NCBI GenBank assembly: GCA_963555705.1
Contig: OY743168.1
Coordinates: 93,226,925 to 93,290,924 of the forward strand
Source of the DNA: Ligustrum vulgare
Taxonomy: Eukaryota > Streptophyta > Magnoliopsida > Lamiales > Oleaceae
Direction: 5' to 3'
Length of the DNA: 64,000 nucleotides
Of the stretch, positions 32,456 through 43,400 are shown piece by piece. Made by a program: the position numbers and the translations under genes. The number at the start of each line of letters is the position of its first letter. Positions within the stretch are counted from its first letter, which is position 1. The notes under the pieces were generated by a model, which saw nothing but the letters and a program-made list of their open reading frames with translations, was not told the origin of the DNA and did no database searches.

Positions 32456-34951
32456 TGTAGCGTCCCGAGTTCTAAATACCCGGTTCACCACGTCATCGTC
32501 TGATCTAACTTTTCAAATAATATTTTTGCGGAAGAAATAACTGAAATTCATTTTTTGGCAACATTAAATAAACTGTAATGGTCGATAAAATTGAAAACAA
32601 TTCGAAATATTAAATCGAGCCATTAATATTGTAAAGCACTTGACAATGTCATAATTTATCAAATAACTGAAATTCTCAAAATTATCCAATGTTTGGAAAT
32701 GCGAAAATCATTAAAATAAGGTTTTCAACCATTTAACGTCTATTGCCACAATCATCCATCACTTGCCACCCTCTCCGAGATCTGCAAATGTTGTTAAAAT
32801 AGACATGAGCATTTTATAGAAATACTCAGTAAACTCATCGCCCATTAATTAATCTACAATATAATTGATCACATAAATGCAGGCTCTTTAGAAATATAGG
32901 GTGTGGGTAGTCTCTTCTTGTGCATTAAAGTACGGGGGTTCTCTTTGAAAATCATAGGCTCTTTAAAATCATAGGGTGTGGGTAGTTCGTCTCGTGCACA
33001 TAAGGCACGTATGTTATGCATAACATCATCATTTATCTTGCAAGATATTCTCTTCTTTCTTTCTCATGCATTTAAGCAAGTAAGTTATGACAAGCATAAC
33101 AATATAATTATTTCCGAAGAAATACATTATCGTCTCTTTTCATAAAAATGACTTTCACATAAGTCACATAACATACACATTCACATGCAATCATAATTTA
33201 AATCAATTAATAGGGGTGAGTCTACCTTAAACTTGACGAGTACAAAGTTGAGCGGGAAACGACTTCAACTCTTTAATTCTCCGTACGCTTCGTCTAGCCA
33301 ATTATAAGATTAAGTCGAATTAGTCTTTTGAAATTTAGTTTTAAAATGATTACTTAAAATTTAGGGATTGAAATTGTTGATTTTGAAAGTTCGGGGACTA
33401 AAATAAATACTTTGAAAGTTGAGGTGTTAAAATGAATACTTTGAAAGTTGAGGGACTAAAATGGATAATTTGAAAGTTGAGGGACTAAAATGAATAATTT
33501 GAAAGTTGATGGATTAAATTGAATACTTTGAAAGTTGAGGGATTAAATTGGATAATTTCAAACTTGAGGGACTAAAATGTAAATTTTCAAATGTTGGGTC
33601 GAAGCTCAAAATGAATATTAAATTGTGGGGATCGAAATAATCGATTTTAAAAATGGAGGGCTGAATAAAATCATTTAAAGACTTAAGGACTGAATTTAAG
33701 AGGTTTAAAACTGAAATGACTGAAATAAAACATTTTGGAAACTTAGGGACTAAACTGAAATTTTCGAAAGTCAAAATATTAAAACAATTTCACTCATCTC
33801 TCTCTCTCATTCCCCATTCCACCGGTCTGCAAAGAAGAAAGAGGGGAGGCGGAGGTGCGAGCTTCGCTCAAATCGGTGATTTGCCGGCGAAACGCCGACG
33901 CAGAGGGGCGGCGAGCTGCGAGCAGGAAGCGGAATCCATTTTGAGAGATTTGGTGTGAGAACCGACGCGAAGTTGCGGCTTGATTCGCGATTTGGGAGTG
34001 CAGATCTCCGGTCGAAGGTGAGTAGCTTGGGTAAGTTGTGTTTGGGGTTTTGGGTTTGTTTTTTTTTTTGGTTGGTTTGGATTGGGCAGCGATGATGGTG
34101 ATGGGTTTGTGCGGTCGTGTTGTGGCGGACTTGGGGTGGTTTCGTACGGTGGTGATGGTGATGATGATGATGATGATAATGAAGGAGGTGGCGAACTGGC
34201 CACGGTGGTAGTGGTTGCTTGGTAGTGGACTGGTGATTGACTGGGGAGGTTGGTGGCTGGAGATGGAGGTGGTGGCTGGGCAGTGGTTCGGTTTTGGTAT
34301 GTGTGTTGATGGTTTTGGCTATGGCAATAGAGGTGGTTGGCCATGGCGGTGGACTGGTGATGGTGATGATGGTTTGTGATTCTGGCTGTGGTGGCGTGTT
34401 GAACATGGCGGTGATGATGGCTGCTGAAATGTGGCAGTGGTGATTGAGGTGGTGGTTCTTGGCCGGTTGAAGGTTGTGCAGTGCTGAAGATGAGCTTGGA
34501 GTTGCTGGAGGGATTGTCTGAAGAATGGGGTTGTGCTGAGAGTGAGTGTCTGATGAGGGAGTGGGGGTTGATGAAGTAGGGCTAGGGTATGGTATGTGAT
34601 TGATGTGATAGGTGGGAGTTGGTGGTGTGAAGACTTAGACAAGCAATGCACGTAATTCGGGGAAAATTCGCACGCGAAATCAATTGGGTCGGAAGAATGA
34701 AACTGATAAAATGAGATCGATGAACTTTGGAATTTAAAATGATTTTTGAAAATAATAGTTTAAATAAATAATTAAAATAATAAAATTTTTGGAAACTCGG
34801 AATTTAAATAAAAATCGAATTGACTTTACATTTCTCGACTTGGCTAGACGAATGTGTCGCGGCGTTAACTCAAAAATGGGTGAGATCGTAGCGGCTCGTT
34901 TCATAGTTTTAAAATAATTATTTAATTCCGTAAAAGTTCTTGCTCGCTACA
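32456..34951. mobile_element. Solo LTR D (2.5 kb, Tekay/Del-like) inside H1
   Basis: 2496 bp from TGTAGCGTCCCGAGTTCTAA to GCTCGCTACA, flanked by CAAAT (32451-32455) and CGAAT (34952-34956), a 5-bp duplication with one change. H2 at 38284-38296 gives the empty site (GGGCTCAAATAAGGAC). The long size and TGTAGCGTCCCGAG start are like LTRs of the Tekay/Del chromovirus lineage (family memory). It contains a 29-bp array and a GC-richer block (33830-34650) with CAC/GTG-type trinucleotide runs. No internal region. Confidence 0.7.
33370..33600. repeat. 29-bp tandem repeat inside LTR D
   Basis: Units such as TTTGAAAGTTGAGGGACTAAA recur with exact 29-bp spacing at 33421, 33450, 33479, 33508, 33537 and 33566; flanking units are diverged. 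About seven to eight copies. Confidence 0.85.
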
Positions 34952-35626
34952 CGAATAAGGACTAAATATGCTTACAAGAGAAAAACGTAATACATAAAAG
35001 GGGAACACTTCCCAAAAACACATTTTCTAAAATGGTAAGTAGTACTATTAATTCACTATTTATTATTCATTTTGGACAAAATTCAGATTTAAAATAATCC
35101 AATTGAATGCATATTTTTAAATAACTGTATTTTTTAGGTTCCGAAATTTCTTGGTCCGTATTCTTTTCTTGAAAATCAATTACAAGTTTTTTAAATTCGT
35201 AAAAATAAAAAAAAATAAAAAACTTTATCAATATCACATAAATATTTTTATTTAAAAATAGAAAATGAAAGAGGAAGAAATAAGGGCGTTCATCAATCTA
35301 TTTTTCTTTTCCTTTTTGTTTTAATAAAATTCAGAGCTATTTTTTTTTTACTTATTACAAATTCTATTTAAATGTAATTTTTCTTTTCCATTTTAAGTTT
35401 TAAATTAATTCAAACTATAATATTTAAAGAAATTTCTAGAATGATAAACATACAAACCATAATAAAAATTTAAAATAAATTAAGGTATGTGTAATGTATA
35501 TTTTTTTGTAATTTATTGTCTTCTTTCGTTTTTCATTTTTAATTAAATATTCATTTTCTATGTTAACATATAAATTTAATATATATGAATAATAAATGAT
35601 CATGCATCGTATGAGTGTAACACTAA

Positions 35627-36911
35627 TAATTTGTATTAACAAGACCGAATGGTATGAAATACTCTAGTATAAAGTTGGTATGATGATTTCTTGGAGAGGG
35701 AGAATCCAATAGAAAAAGGGCCCTAAAGTATACAGGTTTAAATGGACCGGGGGTATTCGTGTTCTAATTTGGAACACAAAAAGTTATGATTCAAGCAGGT
35801 TCAGACATGAGAGATCCAACATGTACTTGGAGGTTAACAAGATATTTGACATAATGCAAGATGACACAATTTTAATAATTCACACATCATATCAATTCAC
35901 GTATCAATCATTATAATTGTGCCATCTCATTTTTTCGTCAAGCTTCTTGTTAATCTTCAAGTACACGTAGTATTAATCTCGTGGGTTAGGTTAGCTACAG
36001 TATTTTGAGTCCTTGACTGTAAGTAGCTACAGTCGGAGCCATGTCCGGAGCACATCCCTATTCACAATATTGTCCTCAGGAGTCAGGACAATGAGAATTA
36101 CTTCGGTAGTACAGTGCAAATGATAGTTTGTCCTCTGATTTTGGCGTTTTCTAGTAGATCTTTATGCCTAGTTTGGTAAATTTGTTTATAAATAGCTCTT
36201 CTTTTTTTTTTAATAATGTTTATAAACAACTTTTCTATAAAACACATTTTCTTAAATTATTTTTCAATCATATAATACATTTTATCAAATTATTTTTAAC
36301 TACTTATTTTAACTCGAAAACATAAATTTCTATATTTAAAAACAAAAACTTTCCAAAATTACTTTTAGAAAAAAACTTCAGTACTTCACCAAACAGAGGC
36401 TATATTTTTTTCGCATCTTTTTTATTTTTCATTTTCCTCAAGGAATTAGTTACAGTGGCAAAGTAAATATTCGGCTTGCTAAAATCTTTTGGGTTTTGTT
36501 TTTAACTTCTGCAATATTTATCCCTTAACATATTTCACAAAATAACAACTCGTTTGAACAAATTAATTTTGAAATTCGTGTGCTCATTTTTTAAATTTTA
36601 ATCAAATTGAATTACTTATTAAAATTTAATAGGCTCTAATATTTATCTTTATAATATATAAAAGTAAGTTAATTCCTAAAAACAATTTTCCGTCCATTTT
36701 TCTATTTCTATAAGTAGTAAAGTTCCATAGAATTAAATAGTGTGAATGTAAAGTGGATTAATGTGAATGCAAAATTGATGTATGTCAAATATGAATGCAA
36801 GATTTGGATAAATGTGAACACATTTATTGCATTAATTAATTAATTATTATGGTAAATACTAAATAATGGTTGATGTTTTTTAATATATTTTAATTTTATT
36901 ATTAACACTAA
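35627..36911. other. AT-rich intergenic sequence with an F1-like stretch
   Basis: No gene. 36168-36352 resembles the F1 units weakly. 36635-36911 (from TCTAATATTTATC to AACACTAA) may be a short separate Helitron-like element directly abutting H2. Confidence 0.45.
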
Positions 36912-38918
36912 TACTGAATAAGTTCAATTAATATTTTTAGTTATCAGTATTAAAATTATAATTTAATTATTTTATTTATATATTTGTTGTTCTTAATATT
37001 ATAAATTCTATGTATTGCCATCAATATAAAAATTGTGTTTTAATTATTAATGATCAAATAATTTGTTATCTTTAATATTAAAAATCATTTTTTTTTTCTG
37101 AAATATATATGTAGTTGAAAAAATGCGCTGTTTATAAATAATTTATAGAAAAATTTATTGAACGACGACTAATATTGGATAATTAATGCTTTGGTTTCTT
37201 TTTAGTTAATAATATCAGTAAAATGATTAATATTTTTAATCATTCTTAATTTTAATAAATTTTTAAAGATTATAGGGTATAAGATTATTTGTATAACTTC
37301 GTGATCTTCAACTTTAATCGGTTGTTGTATCATGATAATTGCGAGATTTTCAAATTATTATTTTGACTATTTGACTTTGATTTTTTGAGAATTGCTTTTG
37401 TAAAATAGTGATTTTTTAGAATGTATAGTTAAAAAATAGTATGAAAAATTGTAAAATATATTTTTTAAAAAAATTTGTATGATTGAAAATTAATGTTCAG
37501 AAAAATTGATTCTTAAAAAATCAATTCCATATGTGTAAGTGATAAAGTATTATATCTCGTGGATTAAATAACTATGACGCTTTTATGAATTGAGATGCAT
37601 AAATGATTTCTTAGTAAATAAAGTTAAAGCTTCTGTTTTTAAAAGTTTTTTTAAAAAAAAACATGTTTTTTATGTTTTTTTAGGTAAAATGTGTGGTTGA
37701 AAAATGGAGAGAGAAAACGTATGTGGTTAAAAAGTGATTTGGAGAATTGTGTAAGAAAAAACATGTTTACCAAACACAACCAAACATATTTACGAAATAC
37801 ATTCGTTAAAATTTAATCAAAACTAACATTTTATATTGTTTAATTTGCTACATTTATTTAAATATATGACAACGTCTGTTTAATTTGCAATATTAAAGTA
37901 AATATGAAATGAAATATTTGTTTAATAAATTTAAATATCTAATATTTTAATAAGATAGTTAGTACCAATTTTAATAGTATTATTCGGTTAATGAGAAATT
38001 ATATTTTGAAAAGATTACTTACATTAATTTTAATAATCTTTAAAATTGAATAGTTATGCAAATGATCATTGAAGTATTTTTTTTTTTTTTAAGTAGTAAA
38101 TTATTTAAATTCCTAAGTATTACAATTGTAGCAACTTAGGAAAAAAAGGCCCCTATAATTTACATATAAATTTAAAAAAAAAAAAAATCAAGCTTTTTAA
38201 CAGTTCATTGTACCAAACAGGTGCTTAAGTATACATTCTCCACAAAATCATTATTATTAAACTCATTTTGTAGATAATGAGGGCTCAAATAAGGACTAAA
38301 TATGCTCACAAAAGAAAAAATGTAATTAGTAGTATTAATTCACTATTTATCATTCAATGTGAACAAAATTCAAATTCAAATTAATTCAATTGAATGCAGA
38401 TTTTTAAATAACTGCAATTTTTAGGTCCCAAAATTTCTTGATCCGTCTTTCCCTCTTGAAAATCAATTACATTTTTTTTTAAATTCGAAAAAAAAAACTT
38501 TGTCAATATCACATAAATATTTTTATTTTAAAATAGAAAATGAAAGAAATAAGAACGTTCATCAATCTATTTTTCTTTTTCTTTTTCTTTTCATTTTCAT
38601 TTTAATAAAATTCTAAATGTATATCATAGATATATCTATTTTTACGACTTATTACAAATTCCATTTAAATGTAATTTTTCTTTTCTATTTGAAGTTTTAA
38701 ATAAATTCAAATTACAATATTTAAAGAAATTCCTGAAACGATAAACATACAAACAGTAAAAATAATTAAAAAATAATTAAGGTATGTATAATGTACCTTT
38801 GTAATTAATTGTTTTCATTCTTTCTCATTTTTAATTAAATATTTATTTTGTATATTAAAATATACATTTGATATATGTAAGTAACAAATGACTGTGCATT
38901 ACACGAGTGTACCACTAA
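36912..38918 (+). mobile_element. Helitron-like non-autonomous element H2
   Basis: It is homologous to H1 over its whole length. The 3' end is GAGTGTACCACTAA followed by T, with a GTGCATTACAC stem-loop about 20 bp before it. It carries an extra F1-type MITE at 37629-37786 that H1 lacks, and lacks the LTR that H1 carries. No coding sequence. Confidence 0.5.
37629..37786 (+). mobile_element. F1 MITE-like insertion in H2
   Basis: The H1 counterpart (31830-31840) runs from AAAGTTAAA directly into TGTATTTAC; in H2 about 158 bp separate them. The insert contains TAAAATGTGTGGTTGAAAAA, AAAAAGTGATTTGGAGAATT and ends ACCAAACACAACCAAAC, the F1 pattern. Exact ends are uncertain. Confidence 0.65.
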
Positions 38919-39094
38919 TACCATATTAAGATGATAACTTTTTGAAACTAAAAACTTCATTTGACCCAATTAACAAAAAATTTCAAAAGTACCTCCACCG
39001 ATTAGAAGTACTTGTAGAGGAAACTAATCCTTTTAGCTTCCTCCAAAAGCACATTCAGAGTGCTTTTTAAAATTAATTTTCAAACAAAAATTTA

Positions 39095-39960
39095 GCCCCT
39101 GTTCTCTTTGCTGTTTTGAGGTCGTTTTCTGTTTTTATTTTCAAAAACGCTAAAAACGCGTTCTCTTTACCATTTTCGAAAACGCATTTTGGAAAAAAAA
39201 AAAAAAATTGTACACAAAACGGAAAACGCCCGAAACATCGTTTTGGGCGTTTTGTGTGTATTTCGACAAAAAATGTCCAAAACGCGGAAAACGCGTTTTG
39301 GGAAATTTTTTTTTTTTTTTTTTTTAATAGAATTATCTTAACTTAGAACTAAGCTTAATATAAATTTTTTATTTTTTTATTATTTTTTTTAGAATTATCC
39401 TAACTTGGAACTAAGCATAAATAAAGAATTTTTTTTTTTTTAGAATTATTCTAACTTAGAACTTAGTTTAAATAAAGTTTTATTCAATTCAATATCAACA
39501 TTACAAAAAAAAATAAAAATAAATGAGAATTCTTGTTGTTATATTTCAAAAAATGTAATGATAAATGGACTCTGGTGGTTTTGAAAGAACTTGCATTTTC
39601 TGGATTTTAATAGAAGTAGAGTTTTCTCAAGTTCCGAACCTGACCAAGCTGTGTTAATATAGACTCTTAATGCTCACATTAGTGTGTTGCATGTAACCAT
39701 ATTTTTAGTGTATTGTGAAAGGAAATTTGAGTTGGAGTTAGTAGTATTCTGCAAGCAAATTAATTAAAAATAGTTTAAATAGTGTTCTGCAAAATTTCAA
39801 ACAGAACGTGTTTTCCAACTTTTCATTTTCAAAAACAGTTTTCAGAAATGACAAACCAAACGCGTTTTCAGCAAATTTGAAAACAAAAATGAAAACACAA
39901 AACATTTTCGAAAATGAAAATACAAAATAAAATACAAACAGAACGCCACCTAGCTTTTGC
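39095..39960. mobile_element. Foldback or Mutator-like MITE with T-rich arms
   Basis: Left arm 39095-39305 holds repeated CGTTTTC / GAAAACG motifs (for example TTTTCGAAAACGC, CGTTTTGGGCG). The right arm 39785-39955 has the mirrored theme (ACGCGTTTTCAGC, TTTTCGAAAATG) and ends in ACAAACAGAACGCC, similar in inverse to GTTCTCTTTGCTGTTTT on the left. Between the arms is AT-rich filler. No target duplication was confirmed. Confidence 0.4.
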
Positions 39961-40499
39961 ATAGAGCTCTTATAAAGAAATCAAAAGTTCAAACAAAAGT
40001 TGTGCAAGAAACCTAAGGCTGATGTTCCATCTTAAAAGATCAATTTTATTAAGAAGAGTAACAGAAATCCTTATAAATTAGTCTATGTTTTCATCTTCAT
40101 TCGATGTCAAATATTTATCCCTTAACAAATGTGTATATATATAGAAAAGAAAAAGAAAAAATATAATTGATTAGAAGGTATATGCAGAACATGAGAAGAT
40201 ACAGAAGTATGCCAGAAGAGGAGGTGAATGTTTTCAGGAACCAGCTGAGAAGTATTCTCACCTGCAAATGCAATCAAACAAAATTACTAACTACAGCTAT
40301 ACACAGTGAACATAAACTTTTGGATGTCATTATTGAAAATACACGAATTGTGACTCGAATCCTCTAGTCGATAGGGTGGCTCGAAGTCTCTTACTCGGAC
40401 TAATACATGCTCGAAAGACAAACCTTGCAATTTTTTCCGGGAGGAAATCTACAGAATACGATTCTGATCTGAAATAGGCTATAGGTATAAAATCGGGTG
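39961..40499 (-). other. 3' flank of the CRK gene
   Basis: This includes the probable 3' UTR of the kinase gene. Nothing else is recognisable; a short + strand frame here has no family features. Confidence 0.5.
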
Positions 40500-43400
40500 T
40501 CATTGAACTTTAGCAAGAGACCGGCTGGAAACACCATGCAATAACTTGATGAATCCAAGGAAACTAAGTTTTCCATCAGTGTGTCTAATCCAGTCATGAA
40601 GAACAGCGTGTACAGGAACAGAAGGACCAAGGCCAAGTTCCTGTAACAATATTTCCAATATTAGCCTATCTGCTTCCAAATTTTGTTCCACAAAGCTTTT
40701 AGGAAACAAATAATTGAATAAATAAACTACTAAAAGAAATGCCATTACCGAAGCCAATTCCTCGATCATAATAGTCCGATTTCCATCCTTCTCAAAGAGG
40801 TCATAGGCACAACGAGCATGTTGCTCCCAACTGTCGAGAGCTTCGAGTTGGTACACACTTAATGCAGCAGCACAAAATTCCTCGAAATCCATCCTTCTAT
40901 ACTGAAGTACATTGAGCTGCCATGAATGAGCAGAAAATCATTTAGCATTTATTGATGCGATTGTATCAAATCCGAACTAATTACAAAGCGTGGCAGTTGG
41001 AAGCTCACAGAAGAGATAAAATCATGTATACGAGATTCCTTCATGGCATCAGTTGCATTTTTCGTGAAGGCCTGGCCAGAGAACAGAAGTTGTGATTGAG
41101 TTATATCAAGTAAAGACTAGCAACAGAAGATGACGATCTCAGAAAAACCAACCTCTTTGATATTGTCTATACTTATTGTGCCATTTTTGCTTGGTTCCAG
41201 TAGTGCAAATTGCTCCTTCAAGTAGAATAGTTGATCTACGGTCAACGTTTTTGATAGAGACTGCATAAAATCGAGTATGAAAGAAAGAAGCCCTTCAGCA
41301 GATAAAAACAAGTGAAGCAATGAAATGAATAAGCACGTCGTCGAAGAGCAAAAGCAGGAACAAAATTTTTAGATTAAATGCCAAAGTAGTTTTCTTCTTC
41401 TCCCTGAGGGTCTTATGCTAGGAAGGAAATTGGGTGCAAAAATCAGGTTGAAAGGAAATTACTCCAACCTATATATATTGCATCCTTTATGGGAGAAACG
41501 TTAATTTCTCGCCCATGTTTGGGACGATGAATCGAAAAAGTGTATAAAATGAGATGGGAGACTTTTTTATATTTTTATTTTTCAATTTAGTGCGTTGTTT
41601 ACATTTGAAGTTTACGGTTTTCCATCTCGTATTTACCAATTCAAAGCGAAGTATGAGAAATCCATTTTCTGCCCTACTTTTATGTCCTTCGTCTTTCCCG
41701 CTACGGGAAATATTCCCCACAATTCAACCTGAAATATACTCTCATAAAATGAGAATAAAGTTCGAAATATCTTTAAATCTACAGGAACGGAAAGGAAAAA
41801 AGCAATATCAAGTGTAATGAAAAAAAAAATTCTGCCATCCCTTCCAAATGAAGCAGTAACTAGCATGATGATAGGTACCTGATTACTGCAGAATGTGTTG
41901 CCGGCCAGATGAATCCTGTAGCTGAATTCCTGTAGAAACTGCCACCAGGGATGAAAATTTATGAAGAAGACTAGATTAGATTAAGTTTTGTGTTGTATAG
42001 AATTCTGATATAAGAGTAGAATAAGACTGAAAAGTGTATTGAGAATATTATTCACTGGAAATGAAAAATAACAGATTCAAGCACTTCGAGAGGCCTGAAC
42101 TCTCCTAACAGACTTCATCTCACATGAATGAATGAATAATCCCTAATCCTCCCCTCCCCATACATTTATTCCCCTCAGATAATTCCCCCCCAAGACTCAA
42201 ATGTCTATTATGCCCTGCTACTAATTGACTGGTTAGGCATCTTGTTTCTCCTGGTATAAGTAAATTTAATCGGGGGTCTATCATTACCCTCCCCTTTGAC
42301 AACCTCCTTGTCCGCAAGGAGAAAATCCGGAAATTGTTGTCGAATAGTATCAGCCGGCTCCCATGTGGCTTCAAACTCTGGCAGCTGCTTCCATTTAATC
42401 AGTACCTCCATACCAGATCCTGAGGAACTCTGTCGACTTTGTAGCACAGATTCGGGTTCAAACACAAGTTGATCATCAGCTTCCAATTGTAGGGGTAACT
42501 GAGATACGGGCTGTATAGCCCCAACAGCCTTACGGAGTTGCGAGACATGAATAACGGGATGTATAGTGGACCCCACTGGAAGAAGTAGTCTGTAAGCAAC
42601 TGGACCAACCTTCGACTCCACCTCGAAAGGTCCATAATATCTAGGAGACAGCTTGGCATAAGGACGATTAGCCACTGACATTTGGCGATAGGGGCGAAGC
42701 TTCAGATATACAAACTCCCCTGTCTCAAATTGTACATCACGACGATGCTCGTCTGCCATGATTTTCATTCGTTGCTGAGCACGAGTGAGCTGCATTTTGA
42801 GTTCCTGCAATACAATATCCCGGTCCATCAGCATCTGCTCCACTGAGGATACCACGGAGACCCCTTTTTCAAAGGGTAGAACTGAAGGTGGCTCACGTCC
42901 GTAAACGATCTGAAAGGGAGTGATTTTAGTGGCTGTGTGAAACGAAGTGTTATACCAAAACTCTGCCCATGCTAGCCATTGGGACCAAGAGCGGGGTCGA
43001 TGCGAAGCAAAACACCTCAAGTATGTTTCCAAACATCGATTTACTACCTCTGTTTGGCCATCCGTTTGTGGGTGGTAAGCAGTGCTATGTTTGAGGGTCG
43101 TGCCTTGGGCTTTGAAAAGTTCCGACCAAAATTTACTCATGAAGATTCTATCCCGGTCTGACACGATCGAATTAGGAATACCATGGAGGCGGATAATTTC
43201 CTGAACGAATAAGTCAGCAACCCCTTTGGCAGTGAACGGATGCTTGAGCCCAATAAAGTGACCATATTTACTCAGCCTGTCGACTACCACCAGAATTGTA
43301 TCTATTCCCCCAGATTTTGGAAGCCCTTCGATGAAGTCTAAGGAAATATCAGCCCAAATCAATTCCGGAATGGGAAGTGGTTGTAAAAGTCCACTTGGTG

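Larger units (their letters stand above)
31331..35626 (+). mobile_element. Helitron-like non-autonomous element H1, interrupted by solo LTR D
   Basis: It starts TCCTGAATGAGTTC after an A and ends GTGTAACACTAA before a T, fitting Helitron rules (5' TC, 3' CTRR, insertion between A and T). Without the LTR it is about 1.8 kb. It aligns from end to end with H2 (36912-38918), for example at TTTTTTGAGAATT, AACTCATTTTGTAGATAAT and AAATTTCTTG. A short stem with CAT and ATG arms lies near the 3' end. No coding capacity. Just upstream (31299-31330) is the 3' terminus of another copy with a GTGCATCGCAC hairpin. Confidence 0.5.

Noticed and set aside
33807..34651. Long - strand frames rich in His, Pro and Ser
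   Set aside because: They come from CAC/GTG-type low-complexity sequence in the GC-richer part of LTR D; several frames are open at once.
40167..40367. 66-codon + strand frame near the CRK 3' end
   Set aside because: No recognisable family, and it overlaps the expected 3' UTR of the kinase gene.
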